DNA of 64,000 nt from Symbiodinium natans (taxonomy: Eukaryota > Sar > Dinophyceae > Suessiales > Symbiodiniaceae), in the NCBI GenBank assembly GCA_905221605.1, contig CAJNDS010002159.1, forward strand, positions 124,001 through 188,000, in the 5' to 3' direction. The notes beneath the pieces were generated by a model. It saw nothing but the letters and a program-made list of their open reading frames with translations, was not told the DNA's origin and made no database searches. The position numbers were made by a program, and so were the translations under genes. This document shows positions 1-12,600 of this stretch, one piece after another (the stretch's first letter is position 1; each line of letters begins with the position of its first letter).

Positions 1-642
1 TGCTCATACGGAGAGGGACCAAGAAGGTGTAGTCTACCGGCCTGAGCAGCAAAGTCTGCAGGCGATTCGCAATGTGCTCCCGACATCGCCACTGGCCTGC
101 ACCAACACAGCTGATACGTGCCACCAGACCAGATGAGCTCACTGCCAAAGTCGACTGAGGCCTGCATGACCCGCATATCTGCAGATGCCTGATCAGCCTC
201 GATGACTGTAATCGCCCCCAGGCTCGAAACCTTCTGCATCAACGCGCCCATAGACACATCGACGCCACAAGTGTCCAGGATCATCACAAGGTCCGTCTCT
301 ACAAGATCGTGGCCTCTGAACTGCTTCACCGTGCAAGTCTCCCCACTCCCACTCACACATGTGGCCTCATTGAATTGCGGGCCTGCAATGGAGAGGCTTC
401 CAACAGCCAGCCGGAAATCCTCGACCGGATCTAAGCAAGTACCACCCCGTGCACACCAGCAAAGCTGGTATCGGCCTCCCGGGGCTGTGATCGCTACGGG
501 GCCCCAGGACACACGGGCCCCTGTTGAAGTGACTTCTTGGGTGAACCCTGCCCCAGGCAGGCCTTCCACAAGAGATGGTGAGCCGCAGGTCTCCATCACC
601 ATAAAAGAGTCACCACCTCGAAGGTCAAAGACAACCTCCCAA
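1..642 (-). CDS. Exon: end of insert plus two modules, runs off the window
   Basis: The exon encodes W-E-V-V-F-D-L-R-G-G-D-S-F-M-V-M-E-T-C-G and then two full cores (G-R-Y-Q-L-C-W-C and G-T-Y-Q-L-C-W-C) with regular linkers. It is still in frame at base 1, reading L-L-G-P-S-P-Y-E. The gene therefore continues beyond the window on this side too. Confidence 0.82.
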
Positions 643-3600
643 CTGTTGTAGGAAGCAGGTAGACCGGCAGGGATCCAACCTCAGCGCACGCAAGCAGTGA
701 ACAAGTCTTACACAACCAACTGCTGCAATCGGCATGACAACTTTAGTTAGCAGCAAGGCGCGGGAATCGTCTTCGAGCTTGCCATCGATCAGATTGCTTG
801 CAGGGTAGCTGACGTTCCCAGACGAGTAGATAAGGCCCGAGGCTGAGACGACCCCGTGCCCTGGGCGGAACCGGACGAGCTCACCCTGAGCCACAAATTG
901 GACTTCGCGCAATCGGGGCTCCTGGCCCGAGTAGGTCTGCAACACAACCAAGCGCCAGTAGGGGCTTGCTGAGGGCGACCAGCCACCAAACTCTTGCTCG
1001 CCCACACCTGGTGCAGCAGCTCCATTGAAGGCCTTTGTCCAGGGACCGCTCGGAGACTCTGAGTGGTACAGTTCCCAGACTCGAATGTCATATGATGTCG
1101 CGCCATCCTGGTAGATCCGCAGTTGGGAGACATAGTATGCAGACGAGAGGCCAGCTCCTGTCATGCCCTCAAGCGCACAAGATCGCCCGCTTACGCAAGT
1201 TCGATCCTGGAGCAGGGGACTTGGACCAACCACCATGAGGCCACCAACATCCGTACGGAAATCCTCAAACTTGCTGCAGGCTTGTGGGCCCTGCGCAAAG
1301 CACCAGCAGAGTCTGAAAAGACCGCCTTCGTCGAGCCACTGCAGCTGCGAAACATTCTCCGACAGCGCATCTTGGGCGAAAAAGCTCAGAGAGCTACGTA
1401 GGCCGGGAATGGACTGGGAGTCGTTGCGGCTTTGTGGGCTCAGTGCCAGCAGCCCTGGGCTGGTCGCCACTGCGCAGGTCTCAAGGATTGCAAGGATCCC
1501 AAAGCTGCCAGAATTTTCAGCGGAGAAGTGGCCATGCAGAGGGCTGAGCCTGCAGGCCTGGCCAGCAATGCAAGTCCGGGACTGCTCCAATGGAGATGGC
1601 CCAATCACCATCAAGAACCCAAGGTCTGTGGCAAAGGAGTCTGGAAGGGAGCAGGAGGCTGGCGAGGATAAGTTTCCACCATTTCCACCAGCACACCAAC
1701 AGATTCGATACATGCCACCGGCGCTGGAGATTAGCATGTTCGAACTGGTGCTGCTCCAGACAGAGTCGCCAATGCCTTCAACAGCACTGGCCCGACCGCA
1801 CGTCTCCAAAATCAAGATTGAATCGCTTTCGGAGCCGAGGAAGACCTCCTCAAGCTGACAAAGCTGTCCACTCGTGCAGGTCATTCCTGCCGAGGAGGGC
1901 GCCAACAAGTACAGCTGGCCAAGATCAACCTTGAAGTGCTCCGGCAGGATGCAGGCAAAGATGGACGAACACCAGCAAAGTCGGTACTCACCACCTCTTC
2001 CTGTGATGTGCAACAAGGAGGACATGGCCGAGATAGCGGGTGCAGAAGTGTTTGTGTCGTTCAGCTGGGCACCTGGAGGTTGAAGGAAAGCTGCTTCATT
2101 CAGGTATGAGGTCTGGCCACAAGTGTCCAGTAGCATCATTTTGTCCTGAGGCTGCAGGAAGAGTCCATCAAAGTCATGGAATTGGCAGGCCAGGCCCCCA
2201 ACACATGTCCGAGTCTGCGAGTGCAATGGTCCAATCAACATCAACTGCCCCACATCCACGGTGTGCTCGCTTGGAGCACACGCATTTCCATCCATCGCGC
2301 TACACCAGCACATCCGATATAGACCGCCCGCAGCTGTAAGAACTGCAGGGACGGATTGGCGCATGATAGTCTCAGCTCCTGCAACTGCAGTGGGCGTCAC
2401 CTGTGCTGTCGGGGGGCAGACGTGATAAATGTAGGCACTAGCTTGCGTCGACATCTCAATTGCCGTCATAGAGGAGGAGCTGAAGTGTAAGGTGCAGCTC
2501 TGGCCACTGACACAAGTCATCTGCTGCTGTAGCGGACTCGGGCCCAAAAGCAACAGCTGTCCAGCATCAACTTCAAAATCACTTGCTTTCTCGCATGGCG
2601 GCAGGCCACACCAGCAAAGCCGGTAAATGCCGCCGGCGGAGCTGACATGCTCACTTAGAAGAAGGTTGCCTCCGTCCATGAAACTGGATGCTGGTGCTAG
2701 CCTTGCTGGCAAGGAGATTTTCCCACAAGTGTCCAGCACCATGATGGGGACGAGCGATGTGTTCAGCTGAGAAGAGTTGCTCTGGCTCGTCGGTGGATAC
2801 ATCTGCAGACCCTCTATGTTGCAACGGCGCCCACTGATACATGTCCGGTCTTGTGCAAGAGGTGTAGGACCGAGGATCAACAACTCCCCCACGTCAACGC
2901 GAAATTGGTCAGCTGCGCTGCATGCAAAGCCAGCAGCACACCAACACATGCGATAGGTCCCACCAGCAGTTGATGGCGTGGTCAGTGTTGAGTTCGTGCC
3001 GTTTACTGCCGTGTCCGGCCACGAGAAGATCACACCACTGCTGAAAACCAGGGCCATCTGGGCGGACATGGGCTGTCTCACAGCTCGCGTAAGCAAGCTG
3101 TCCACAGCTCCGCACGTGTCAAGCAAGAGAAGTTGATCCCCAGGCGTCAAGTGATAAGCCCCGGCGCCTGTCAAGCCACGAATTGAGCAAGCTTTCCCGC
3201 TGATACACGTACGACTCGCTTGCAACGGAGAAGGCCCAATCACATGAAGGGTGCCTGCAGACACAGTGTGGTCTTCGAGCAAGCATGGCTGGGACTGGCT
3301 GAAGTTGGACATGGATGCGTTTTCAGGGTCTGGTCGTGGGCACCAGCACAGACTATACTGCCCGCCGGTGGCTGGCGCCCTTGCGAACTGGTGCATTGTA
3401 AAGCTGCTCAGTGGGACAGCGTCCCCATCGTGAACGAGCACGTTAGGCATAAACGGAGCACTGCTGCTTGTGCCGCAAGTGTCCAAGACGGCAAAGCTGG
3501 CCGCCGGACTTAAGTCCTGGCCTCTGATGCCATCAAAAACGCAGGTCTGACCAGCCACACAGGTTCTCATCTGCTTCGGAGTCGGCCCGATTACTGTCAG

Positions 3601-6600
3601 CGAGCCAAAATCTGCACTGAAATCCCATCCGCCAATGCAATCGAGCGCAGAGCCCTGACACCAGCATAAGCGGTACAGGCCACCACTCAGGCCGATGGTG
3701 GGGCCGTGACGTAGGATAGCTCCAGAGACGGCCTCACTGTCCTTGCTCCTGTTGCTCCTGTTGCCTGAGTTGCCTGTGCTGTTACCACTGTTATCCCACA
3801 AAGCAGTCAAGCCGGCAGAAAACTTGGAAGCTCCTAATCCACAGGTGTCGAACACAGACACTACATCCCCCGTGCCAAGCCAGAGCCCATCCACATGGAA
3901 CGAGCATGTCACTCCTGATATGCATGTACGATGCTGTGAAAGCGGTGCCACACCCATCACCAGCAGTGCACCCATGTCAACATGGAAATCACTGCTCAAG
4001 CTGCAAACGCCCGAGCTGGCATTTGATAGCAAGAGATGGTCTGCTTGGGAGCACCAACACATACGGTAGGTGCCTCCTGGCTGCGTCAATTGAAATGATG
4101 CATTGCTATCGTTTACCAGCACCTGGACTGCATCACTGGCTCGCCATCCGGTTGAATTAGTTCCACAGGTTTCCAGAATCATCACGTGGTTCGAATGGCT
4201 CGAAGCTGGAAAGCCATAGGCTGTTAGCCCGTCTAAACTGCAAAGCTGGCCTGTTACGCAGGTCCGATGCTGCAGTAAGGGCTGTGGGCCAACCAAGTGC
4301 AACGTGCCGAAGTCAATCCATGCGCCCACAGAGTCACAAGCATGGTCGAAACACCAGCAGAGCCGGTACGTTGCCCCTGCGGCCGAGACTGCGCCCCAGC
4401 TCACAGACATGCTTTTGGTGCTAGTGTTAGCTGACGGCAGCAGCAACTGAAAGTCATCGGGCCATCCCTGGATGCGGTTCTTCTCTCCGCAGCTGTCCTG
4501 GATCCTCACCTGACTTGTGTCCGGCAGCTGCAAGCCAGTAAGTCCGCTCAGGACGCAGCGGTGCCCACTGTAGCATGTTCTGGACTGATCTCGGGGCTTG
4601 GGCCCGACTAACGTCAAGGACCCAAACTGCACAAAAGAAGCCGTCTGGGAACACGCTGATTTGTTGGATCTATTGGATGCTGCCTCTGGAAGAGCAGCGC
4701 ACCAACACAGGGCATAAACTCCGCCCTGCGCCGTCAATTGCCGGTCAGCAGCCCCCCATTGGACGGTGCCGCTTGATGATCCGTCAACTGCCGACATGGT
4801 TGCAAGAGTTGCAAGCGTTGCAAGACCAGCATCTGGGAGCCCATCGGGAGGTGCAGTTAAGGCTTGGCAACTGTCCCGCAGCAGGTAAGTATCTTCTGAA
4901 TCCAGACCAAAGCCGGTGATGCCATCCACCGAGCAGCTTAAGCCCGCAATGCAAGTTCGATGCTGTTGAAGGGGGGCCGGGCCAACGATAAACAAATTCC
5001 CAGCATCCACGGTAAAATCTTCTGCTGAGGAGCACTGGACATCTTGACCACACCAACAGATTCGATACTGTCCTCCCATCACATCACCTGGGCAGCTGCG
5101 CAATCAAGCCAAGGCCGAACTTAAACGAAACCCCGCAACCCGGTGGCAAGCTTCATGCAGGTCACTTGGTCTAGATACAAAAATCCAGAAAGCACGTCGC
5201 TACGGCAGCTCTTTGCAGGAAACTTCCCCCAAATCACAGAAGAAACAAATGTGAAGTTGTCCAAGATGCCAGCCATGCCGGTATCCCAAGCGATGGTTCC
5301 ACCCAAAAGACTGACATTGGCTTCCTGAACTCCCAGTGGCACCCCGTAGCCTGCCAGCATCCACAGCATGTTCCATTTTTCACGAACTTTGACGAACTTT
5401 GGAAGTCACACCTATGCATTTCATTCATGCAATACCTAAAGCACACGGAAGAACATGTAGTTCACGCACTGTATATAGGACATATATCTACATGTAGCAC
5501 ACAAAGAACATATGTATGTGTGTGTGTGTATGTATGTATGTATGTATGTATGTATGTATGTATGTATGTATGTATGTATGTATGTATGTATGTATGTATG
5601 TGTGTGTGTATGTATGTATGTATGTATGTATGTATGTATGTATGTATGTATGTATGTATGTATGTATGTATGTGTGTATGTATGTGTGTGTGTGTGTGTC
5701 TGTTGATACTCGTGGCACTACAATTAAGAGTATGTTATAGTCTATGCTTTTACACAAAAACATATAATTATGCTAGATTGAAACAATGTTTGTATGACGG
5801 GGCCGGAGGCTTCAAACGGGGACGAAGAGGGGGGGGGGGCTGCGTTTCTCGGCTCCTGGATGAGCTTTTGGCACCGTTGTGGAGGCCTTTGGAGCCCCTT
5901 TGGGCATCAAGGAGTCCCCGCGTCGCGCATCGGCAGCACCAGCGACGGCTGCATGGGGAGGGGGGGAGGGCTTGGGAGAAGGTTGCCGGGCTTTTGAAGC
6001 TTTTGTTTGATATTTCGTTTCATGCGGCTCGTTTTGGTTCTATGTTCTCATCTTGCCTCCACTTTGTCTTATACTGCGGACCAAGACGAGCTTGCGTTGC
6101 TTGCGTCAGTGGTCGTGGTCGCGGTTGTGGTTGTTTTGCTCTGTTTGTATTGTGGCGGTTGTGCTGCTCTTTTGCGCCCTCAGACAGCGCCCTTACTCTC
6201 CCCTCATGTCAAGCTCTAAAGTCCTAAACCCATCCTCAGCCCTAGACCGAACCCTAAACCTTAAACTCTCTTGGTCACTCCAGGGTTTTACTGTAAGGGC
6301 TTGAAGTTTCAAGCTTGGAGCGATTTGTTTGCTTGAACAAATCTTGCTGCTCGTTCCGTAGCCGTGGGTCATGCCAGCCCTCGGCGAAACAAACATTCAT
6401 AGCTCGGGTCTGAGTTTCTTCGACTGGGCAACCGCGACTCAGCGACAAGCAAGGTAGTCGAGAAACAAGAACTATGAGAGCTTCTAGATTCCAGAGGGCG
6501 AGGGAAACGGGCGAACCCCGGTCAGACTGCATTCGGGTCGTTGCCTGCTCCTCCTACCACTGCTAGCCGTTCGCCGCAGGTATCCAGGACCACGAAGCGG

Positions 6601-9600
6601 TCGTATGGGGAGAGGTGGAGGCCTTCCAGGGCCGCTGTCTCACATGGGAGTCCGGAGACACATGTGCGAGGCTGCTGGAGAGGGTACGGCCCAAGAAGGT
6701 GCAGTTCACCGAAATCCACGGTGAAGCTGCTAGGAGTTTCACATGTCGAGATGTTAGCTTGACGTCCATCAGTCCAATCAGTCCACATGCCGGCGCACCA
6801 ACAAAGTCGGTAGATGCCACCAGCTGCGGTTACCAAGGCAGAATCCCATCTTGCTGTAGCGCCACTGTGCGTGAGCTCCGCTGCCCCCGCAAGCATGTTG
6901 ATGACTGCTGTGCTGGCTCCACATGTGTCCAAGGCCATGACTGCGTCGACAGAGGACAAAGAGTAGCCGGTGATTCCGAGTGAACACGTCTGCCCACTAA
7001 CGCACGTGCGCTGCTGATGCAGCGGCGCTGGAGCCAACACCATCAATCCACCGGCATCAGTCCTGCAGTCCATTGGCAGGTACGAGGTGTGGTTTGACAT
7101 GTTTTGGCTCCCGCACCAGCATAAGCGATATTGTCCACCAGGAAGGTAAAAAGTCTCGCTGCCCAGCAAAACTGAGTTTCGATGACCTGCAAGAACAAAG
7201 GCATCCGACAGCCCGGTTGGCACAGCCTGAACACCGCACGTGTCCAGCACTAGGACCTGACCTTCGTGCATCAGATCAAGTCCTCTGAAAGAGTCCAGAC
7301 TGCATCGTCGCCCGCTAACACACGTGAACTGCTGCTCCACGGCTCCGATCAGAGGGCCAACAACGTGCAATGTTCCCATGTCCATATTAAACTCGGACGA
7401 GATGGCGCAGTTTACGTGGGTTGCGTTGTCAGAAGTTGAACGGTTTGTCCAGTTTGTCATCTGAGCCGCAGCACACCAGCAAAGTCGGAAGGTCTTTCCC
7501 GAAGGGGCGGCAGGAACCCGAGCCTCCCAGCGGAAGGCAGCACCAGAGGAGGTTGGGGCGCCCAAGGTTGCACCCGGTGGTTGGCCCGGGCGTCCTGATG
7601 GTTGCCCGAAGTCTGCTGAAGTAGCGACTCCGCAAGTCTCCAGAATCAGCAGGGAGCCCACTTCCATGCCAGTGCCAACGAAGCCTTCAAGCACGCAGCT
7701 TCCTCCAGCAACGCATGTTCTGTCCTGCTGGAGTGGTGCTGGGCCCACAAGGGTCAAACTACCCATGTCAACTCCGAAGTTCTCTGCTAGCTCGCATTGC
7801 GTGCTGATATTGCCAAAGGCATCTGTAGCGTTCACAGCGTTGACATCTTGCACCAGCTCCCCACACCAGCACAGACGATACAAGCCACCTGCCGCAAAGA
7901 AAACTTGGCTAGTTACATCAGCTTTGTGTGAGCGATCCAGCATGGACGGGGTAGCGTGTCCTGCAGGTGGCATGAAGAGAGTGGACGCACCACATGTATC
8001 CAGCACCAGGACTTTTGTATCTGCGCTGCCCACCTGGGTCAGACCATCCAACCAACATGATCTGCCGCTGAAGCAGGTCCGATGCTGCGTTAGAGGGGCA
8101 GGGCCGATGACGTGCACAGCGCCCAGATCCACAACGAAGTGCTCAGGCAGCTTGCAAGCATAGCCACGCATACACCAGCAAAGTCTGTAGGAGCCACCCG
8201 GCGAACTCAAGACAATCTCTGTCAAGTTATCAGTCCATTGGAAGCTGGATCCAGAGAGGGTCGAGGAGGGCAGTGCCGGATGACCATCTGGCGCAGCCGT
8301 AAAAGCACAGGTCTCCAGCAAAAGCAGGGCATCACCATTGCCCAGACCAAGGCCGTCTATACCATTGATCTCGCAAGTCCTCGAGCTTATGCAGGTGCGA
8401 TCCTGCAACAGCGTTGGGCCGAAGACCTGCAGCATGCCGAAGTCGATGTTGAACTGATCGACGCTGCATTCCGACAAGCCCTGGCACCAGCAGACTCGAT
8501 ATTCACCGGCTCTGACACTTCGGCCCAGGTCAACAGTAGCCGTTCGGGATGCATCCTCAGATCAAGCACACAACCAGTAAACATTGATGATGGGTGCCTT
8601 TATGATCTCAACCACAAGAGAACAAGAGAAAAAGGGAGGAACTGCATATCTTCAGAGAAAAAAAGCATTCTTTGCGGTTAGGAAGCCGCAACAGAGGAGT
8701 TGGTGCTGATGTTGTATGAAGCGAGCTGTAAGCTACTGGGGCCCGTGAATGGAGTGAGGGCAAGAGGCTGGCCACAGGTCTCCTGTACCATGACCAGATC
8801 TGCAGACGCCAGCCCGATCCCAGCAATGTTGATGACGCATGCCTGACCCGCTGCACATGTACTTCGCTGAGAAAGAGGTGCAGGCCCCAGCAGGAGAAGC
8901 CTGCCGGCATCGATGCCGAAGTCCCAAGACACTGAACAAGGCCCATCCGTGTTGTTCCTGAAGCTTTCCACCACAACTGACGTGTTGGAGGTGTTGCCTT
9001 GCACTGTGTGTGCGGAAGGGAGTCCAGAGCACCAGCACAAGCGATACTCGCCACCAGCTGCAGTTAGCACCTCGGTCCAAGTGATCTTGGGAAGCGAGCC
9101 GAAGCTCTGCCCAACTCCAGGAGTCGTAAGAGTCGTAGGCTGGCCACAGGTGCCCAAAATCATGTAGCTGTCAGAGATACTCAATCCAAGCCCCAAGAGA
9201 GGATCCACAGAACATACCCTGCCGCTGATGCACGTTCGGTCCTGCTGCTGAGGACTAACGCCCAGAATAGTCATGACACCCAAGTCGGTTTGGAAATCGG
9301 TGGCGTGCACACATGTGGATGGCGTCAAGCCGCTGCACCAGCAAAGTCTGTAAAGGCCACCAGGGGCAGAGACAATGTTGGACTCGAACCCGGCTTGCAC
9401 TGCCATGCCACTGGGCAGCTGAGACGAGTTTACGTCAGAGACGATCAGGCCGTTCAGGGGGAAGCGAGGGATTGTACCCTCTGGTACGCCGCAGGTCGCA
9501 AGGAGCTGAAGGCTGTCGGTCGGGCCGAGGCTCTCTCCATAAATTCGCTCTGTGCTACAAGTTCGACCTGCAATGCACGTCCTGTCCTGCTGCAAGGGGC

Positions 9601-12600
9601 TCGGGCCCACAAGCAGTACTGAGCCAGCATCTACGCGATGATCCTGCGGTAGTGCACACTGGCCTTGCCGGCTCTGGTTAACAGTCACATTGCCGCCCAG
9701 CATGCGGCACCAACAAAGTCGGTACAGGCCCCCAGGAGCCGTGAGCAGTGCATCACCCCAACTCACAATTGAGCCACTTCCAAAAACAGTGGCAGCTCCT
9801 GCACCTGGCACACGATGCACGACTGCCTCGTCAACTCCACATGTCTCCAATAGCATGAGGCTGTCCAGGGATGCAACTCCGGCAGACAGCTGAAATTGGC
9901 ATGTCCATCCACTGATGCAAGTCCGTGTAATGCGGCGTTCAGGACCAAGCAAATGCAAGGCTCCGATGTCTGCAAGGAAGTCATCCATGTCACATCGAAC
10001 TTCAGCAGGTGCGAAGGTCCAGTTCGCACTACCGAGGCTCCTGTTCTGCAGGGCACACCAGCAGAGCCGATACTGGCCTCCCAAAGCTGTAATCGGGACA
10101 TCCCACTGGATGGGCGAGTTTCGCTCGGAAGTGGCAGAAGTGGTAAAGCCGAACCGAGGGAGAAGCGCACCAAAGCTACCGCAAGTGTCCATGACCAGCA
10201 GTTGTCCCGGAGTATCCGTGGGAACTCTCCGTAGGCCGCGCAAGCTGCACGTCTGCCCACTGATGCAGGTGCTCGCTGTGCCTGTCTGCGAGAACACTGG
10301 GCCCACAAGCATTAGGCGGCCCATGTCCAGGAAATCGCAGCTCTCTGACCCCTCCGACCGCTCCGTCTGGTTCCCTGTTCGGTTCCCCGGCAATGGCAGA
10401 CCCGGAGGCCCTGCGCACCAACACAGCCGATAGATACCTCCAGATGCTGTCACCGGTGAGCTGCCCCAGGAGAATGTGAGGCCTTCGGGCAGCAAGTTGT
10501 GGAAGTCACTGGCGTCACTTGCGTTGAATGTGCTGAGGTTGTTCTGGCTGAGATTCTGCAGCCTCACATCCACAACAGTATGTGCCAAACCCGAGTTCGG
10601 AAAGCCTGGTATGATCGAGTTTTGCGTGAAGTTGGACTGAGACCTGCAGGTATCAAGCACCATGACCATCCAGCTGTCAGATGCAAAGAGCCCTCTGATG
10701 TCACGAATAGAGCAGGTCTCCCCGCTTATGCAAGTTCGGTCTTGCGTCAGAGGTGCTGGACCGATAAGATGAAGCACGCCGGCATCAATGTTGAAGTTCT
10801 GGGAGCTGTCAGAGAACGTTGACAGATTGGCATCTTGGAGGGCGACTCCGCTCCAGCAAAGGCGATACGCTCCACCACTAAGGAAGACCACATTCGGTCC
10901 GGTGGAAAATGCGGTCAAGCCAGGATGATTCACAAACGTCGCCACAGATCTGGCAGGCATGGTGATCTGGGGCCATGCGTCTTCGGTTCCACAAGTGTCC
11001 AAAATCATCAAACGATCTTGCGCGCGCGGATGCCAAACACCGAAGTCATTGACTGCACAGGTGCGGCCACTGACACAGGTGAAGGTCTGCCGTAGGAGCG
11101 GTCCCATCAAAGTGAAGCGGCCGACGTCCACCTGAAACCTTGCGGTACATGCTCTACAGAAACAGAGGCGCTCGCACGTCATCACAGCTTCCCAAGACAC
11201 CCATCAAAATGACTTAGCCGAGGCATTGTAAATTCACTTGAGATCGTATTGCTCGGCACTAGCTTAACGATATTTGCATACCTGCTGCATACCCCGTGGC
11301 CAGGTGCGCGCGCGCGCACGCTTACGAGCCTAGATGGAGGTTTTGCAGTAAGCGCTCCAAAAAAGCCGAGCTGCTCATGGGACAGAGCGCAGCTACCCAG
11401 GCCCAGAGATTCGGTGTCCAGGCTCACGTTGCTAGTGTTGCCTCAGACTCTGCAAGCTACTGCTACTGCCACTGCCACTGCCACTGCTACTGCTACTCTT
11501 ACTCCTACTCCTGCTCCTTCTCCTACTGCTACTCCGACTCCGACTGCTACTCCGACGACGACGAAATCGACTTCTTTAGTTATTCTTCTTATTATTCTTC
11601 TTCTTCTTATTCTTATTCTTCTTATTATTATTATTATTCTTATTATTCTTCTTATTCTTCTTATTTTTCTTCTTCTTTTTCTTCTTCTTCTTATAATTCT
11701 TATTCTTCTTCTACTTATTATTATTCTTTCTTCTTCTTCTTCTTCTTCTTCTTCTTCTTCTTCTTCTTCTTCTTCTTCTTCTTCTTCTTCTTCTTCTTCT
11801 TCTTCTTCTTCTTCTTCTTCTTCTTCTCCTTCTTCTTCTTCTTCTGATTCTTCTTCTTCTCCTTCTTCTCTGTGGTTGCTCCGACAACTCTCTGGCGTCC
11901 TCTGGCTGCTCTCTGGAGACTCTGCCCAGTATCTGCCGCTGCCGAAGTGCTCCAGGTTTGGTTGCCGCTTGTTCTTTCCCCAGGCGCGCACCAGCAGAGT
12001 CTGTACTGCCTCAGACCGCAGGGCTCAAGAAGACCCAGACGTCGCAGCCTCACAGCAATCTCAGGAATCCTGTGCTGCAGTTGAGCTTCCCCCCTTCAGC
12101 GTGGACCGGGTCCCCGAAAGAGCCTTTGCCAGACACTGCTCAATTCGGTCATGTCTAAAGACACTGATGACAAAACTACAATCGCTCTGCATCCCCCTGC
12201 AACCGTGCAGCTCATTCTTGCACCGTCTGGAGCAAAAACGACACCCATGCCACCCATGTCTGATGCATTTGTAGCCTGAGCTTACAGGCATCTGGCCCTG
12301 GCACAGCTCCTCCCCTCACAACATGTGAAAGAGTTGCTGGGGCGAGTGCATTGAGACGATTCGTGTTGTTGGAAGCAAACACAAAGTTGCGGCCACCTCA
12401 ATCGCAAAAAGTCAACACCTCTTTGCTATGACAGCTCACCAAAGTCACTAAGGTGGAAGCAGGTGTCCAGCACGGCAAAAGTGCCACTATCAGGCAGCTG
12501 CAGGCCTCCCAGGAGTCACACACACACACACACACACTGCCGGAGTTTCGAAGTTTTCGTCTGCTCGAACTTCGAACATCCCGCTCCAGCCTGTCATACC

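Noticed and set aside
1163-1858. Plus-strand frames of 60-270 codons opposite the module exons
   Set aside because: They are antisense shadows of the GC-rich repeats, recurring at the same module positions, and carry no independent motif.
5427-6227. Met-Tyr-Val-Cys repeat frames on both strands
   Set aside because: They are translations of a TATG microsatellite in an intron.
11249-12274. Plus-strand frame of about 340 codons rich in Ser, Leu and Ile
   Set aside because: It is created by the TTC microsatellite and crosses an intron of the minus-strand gene; no domain is visible.
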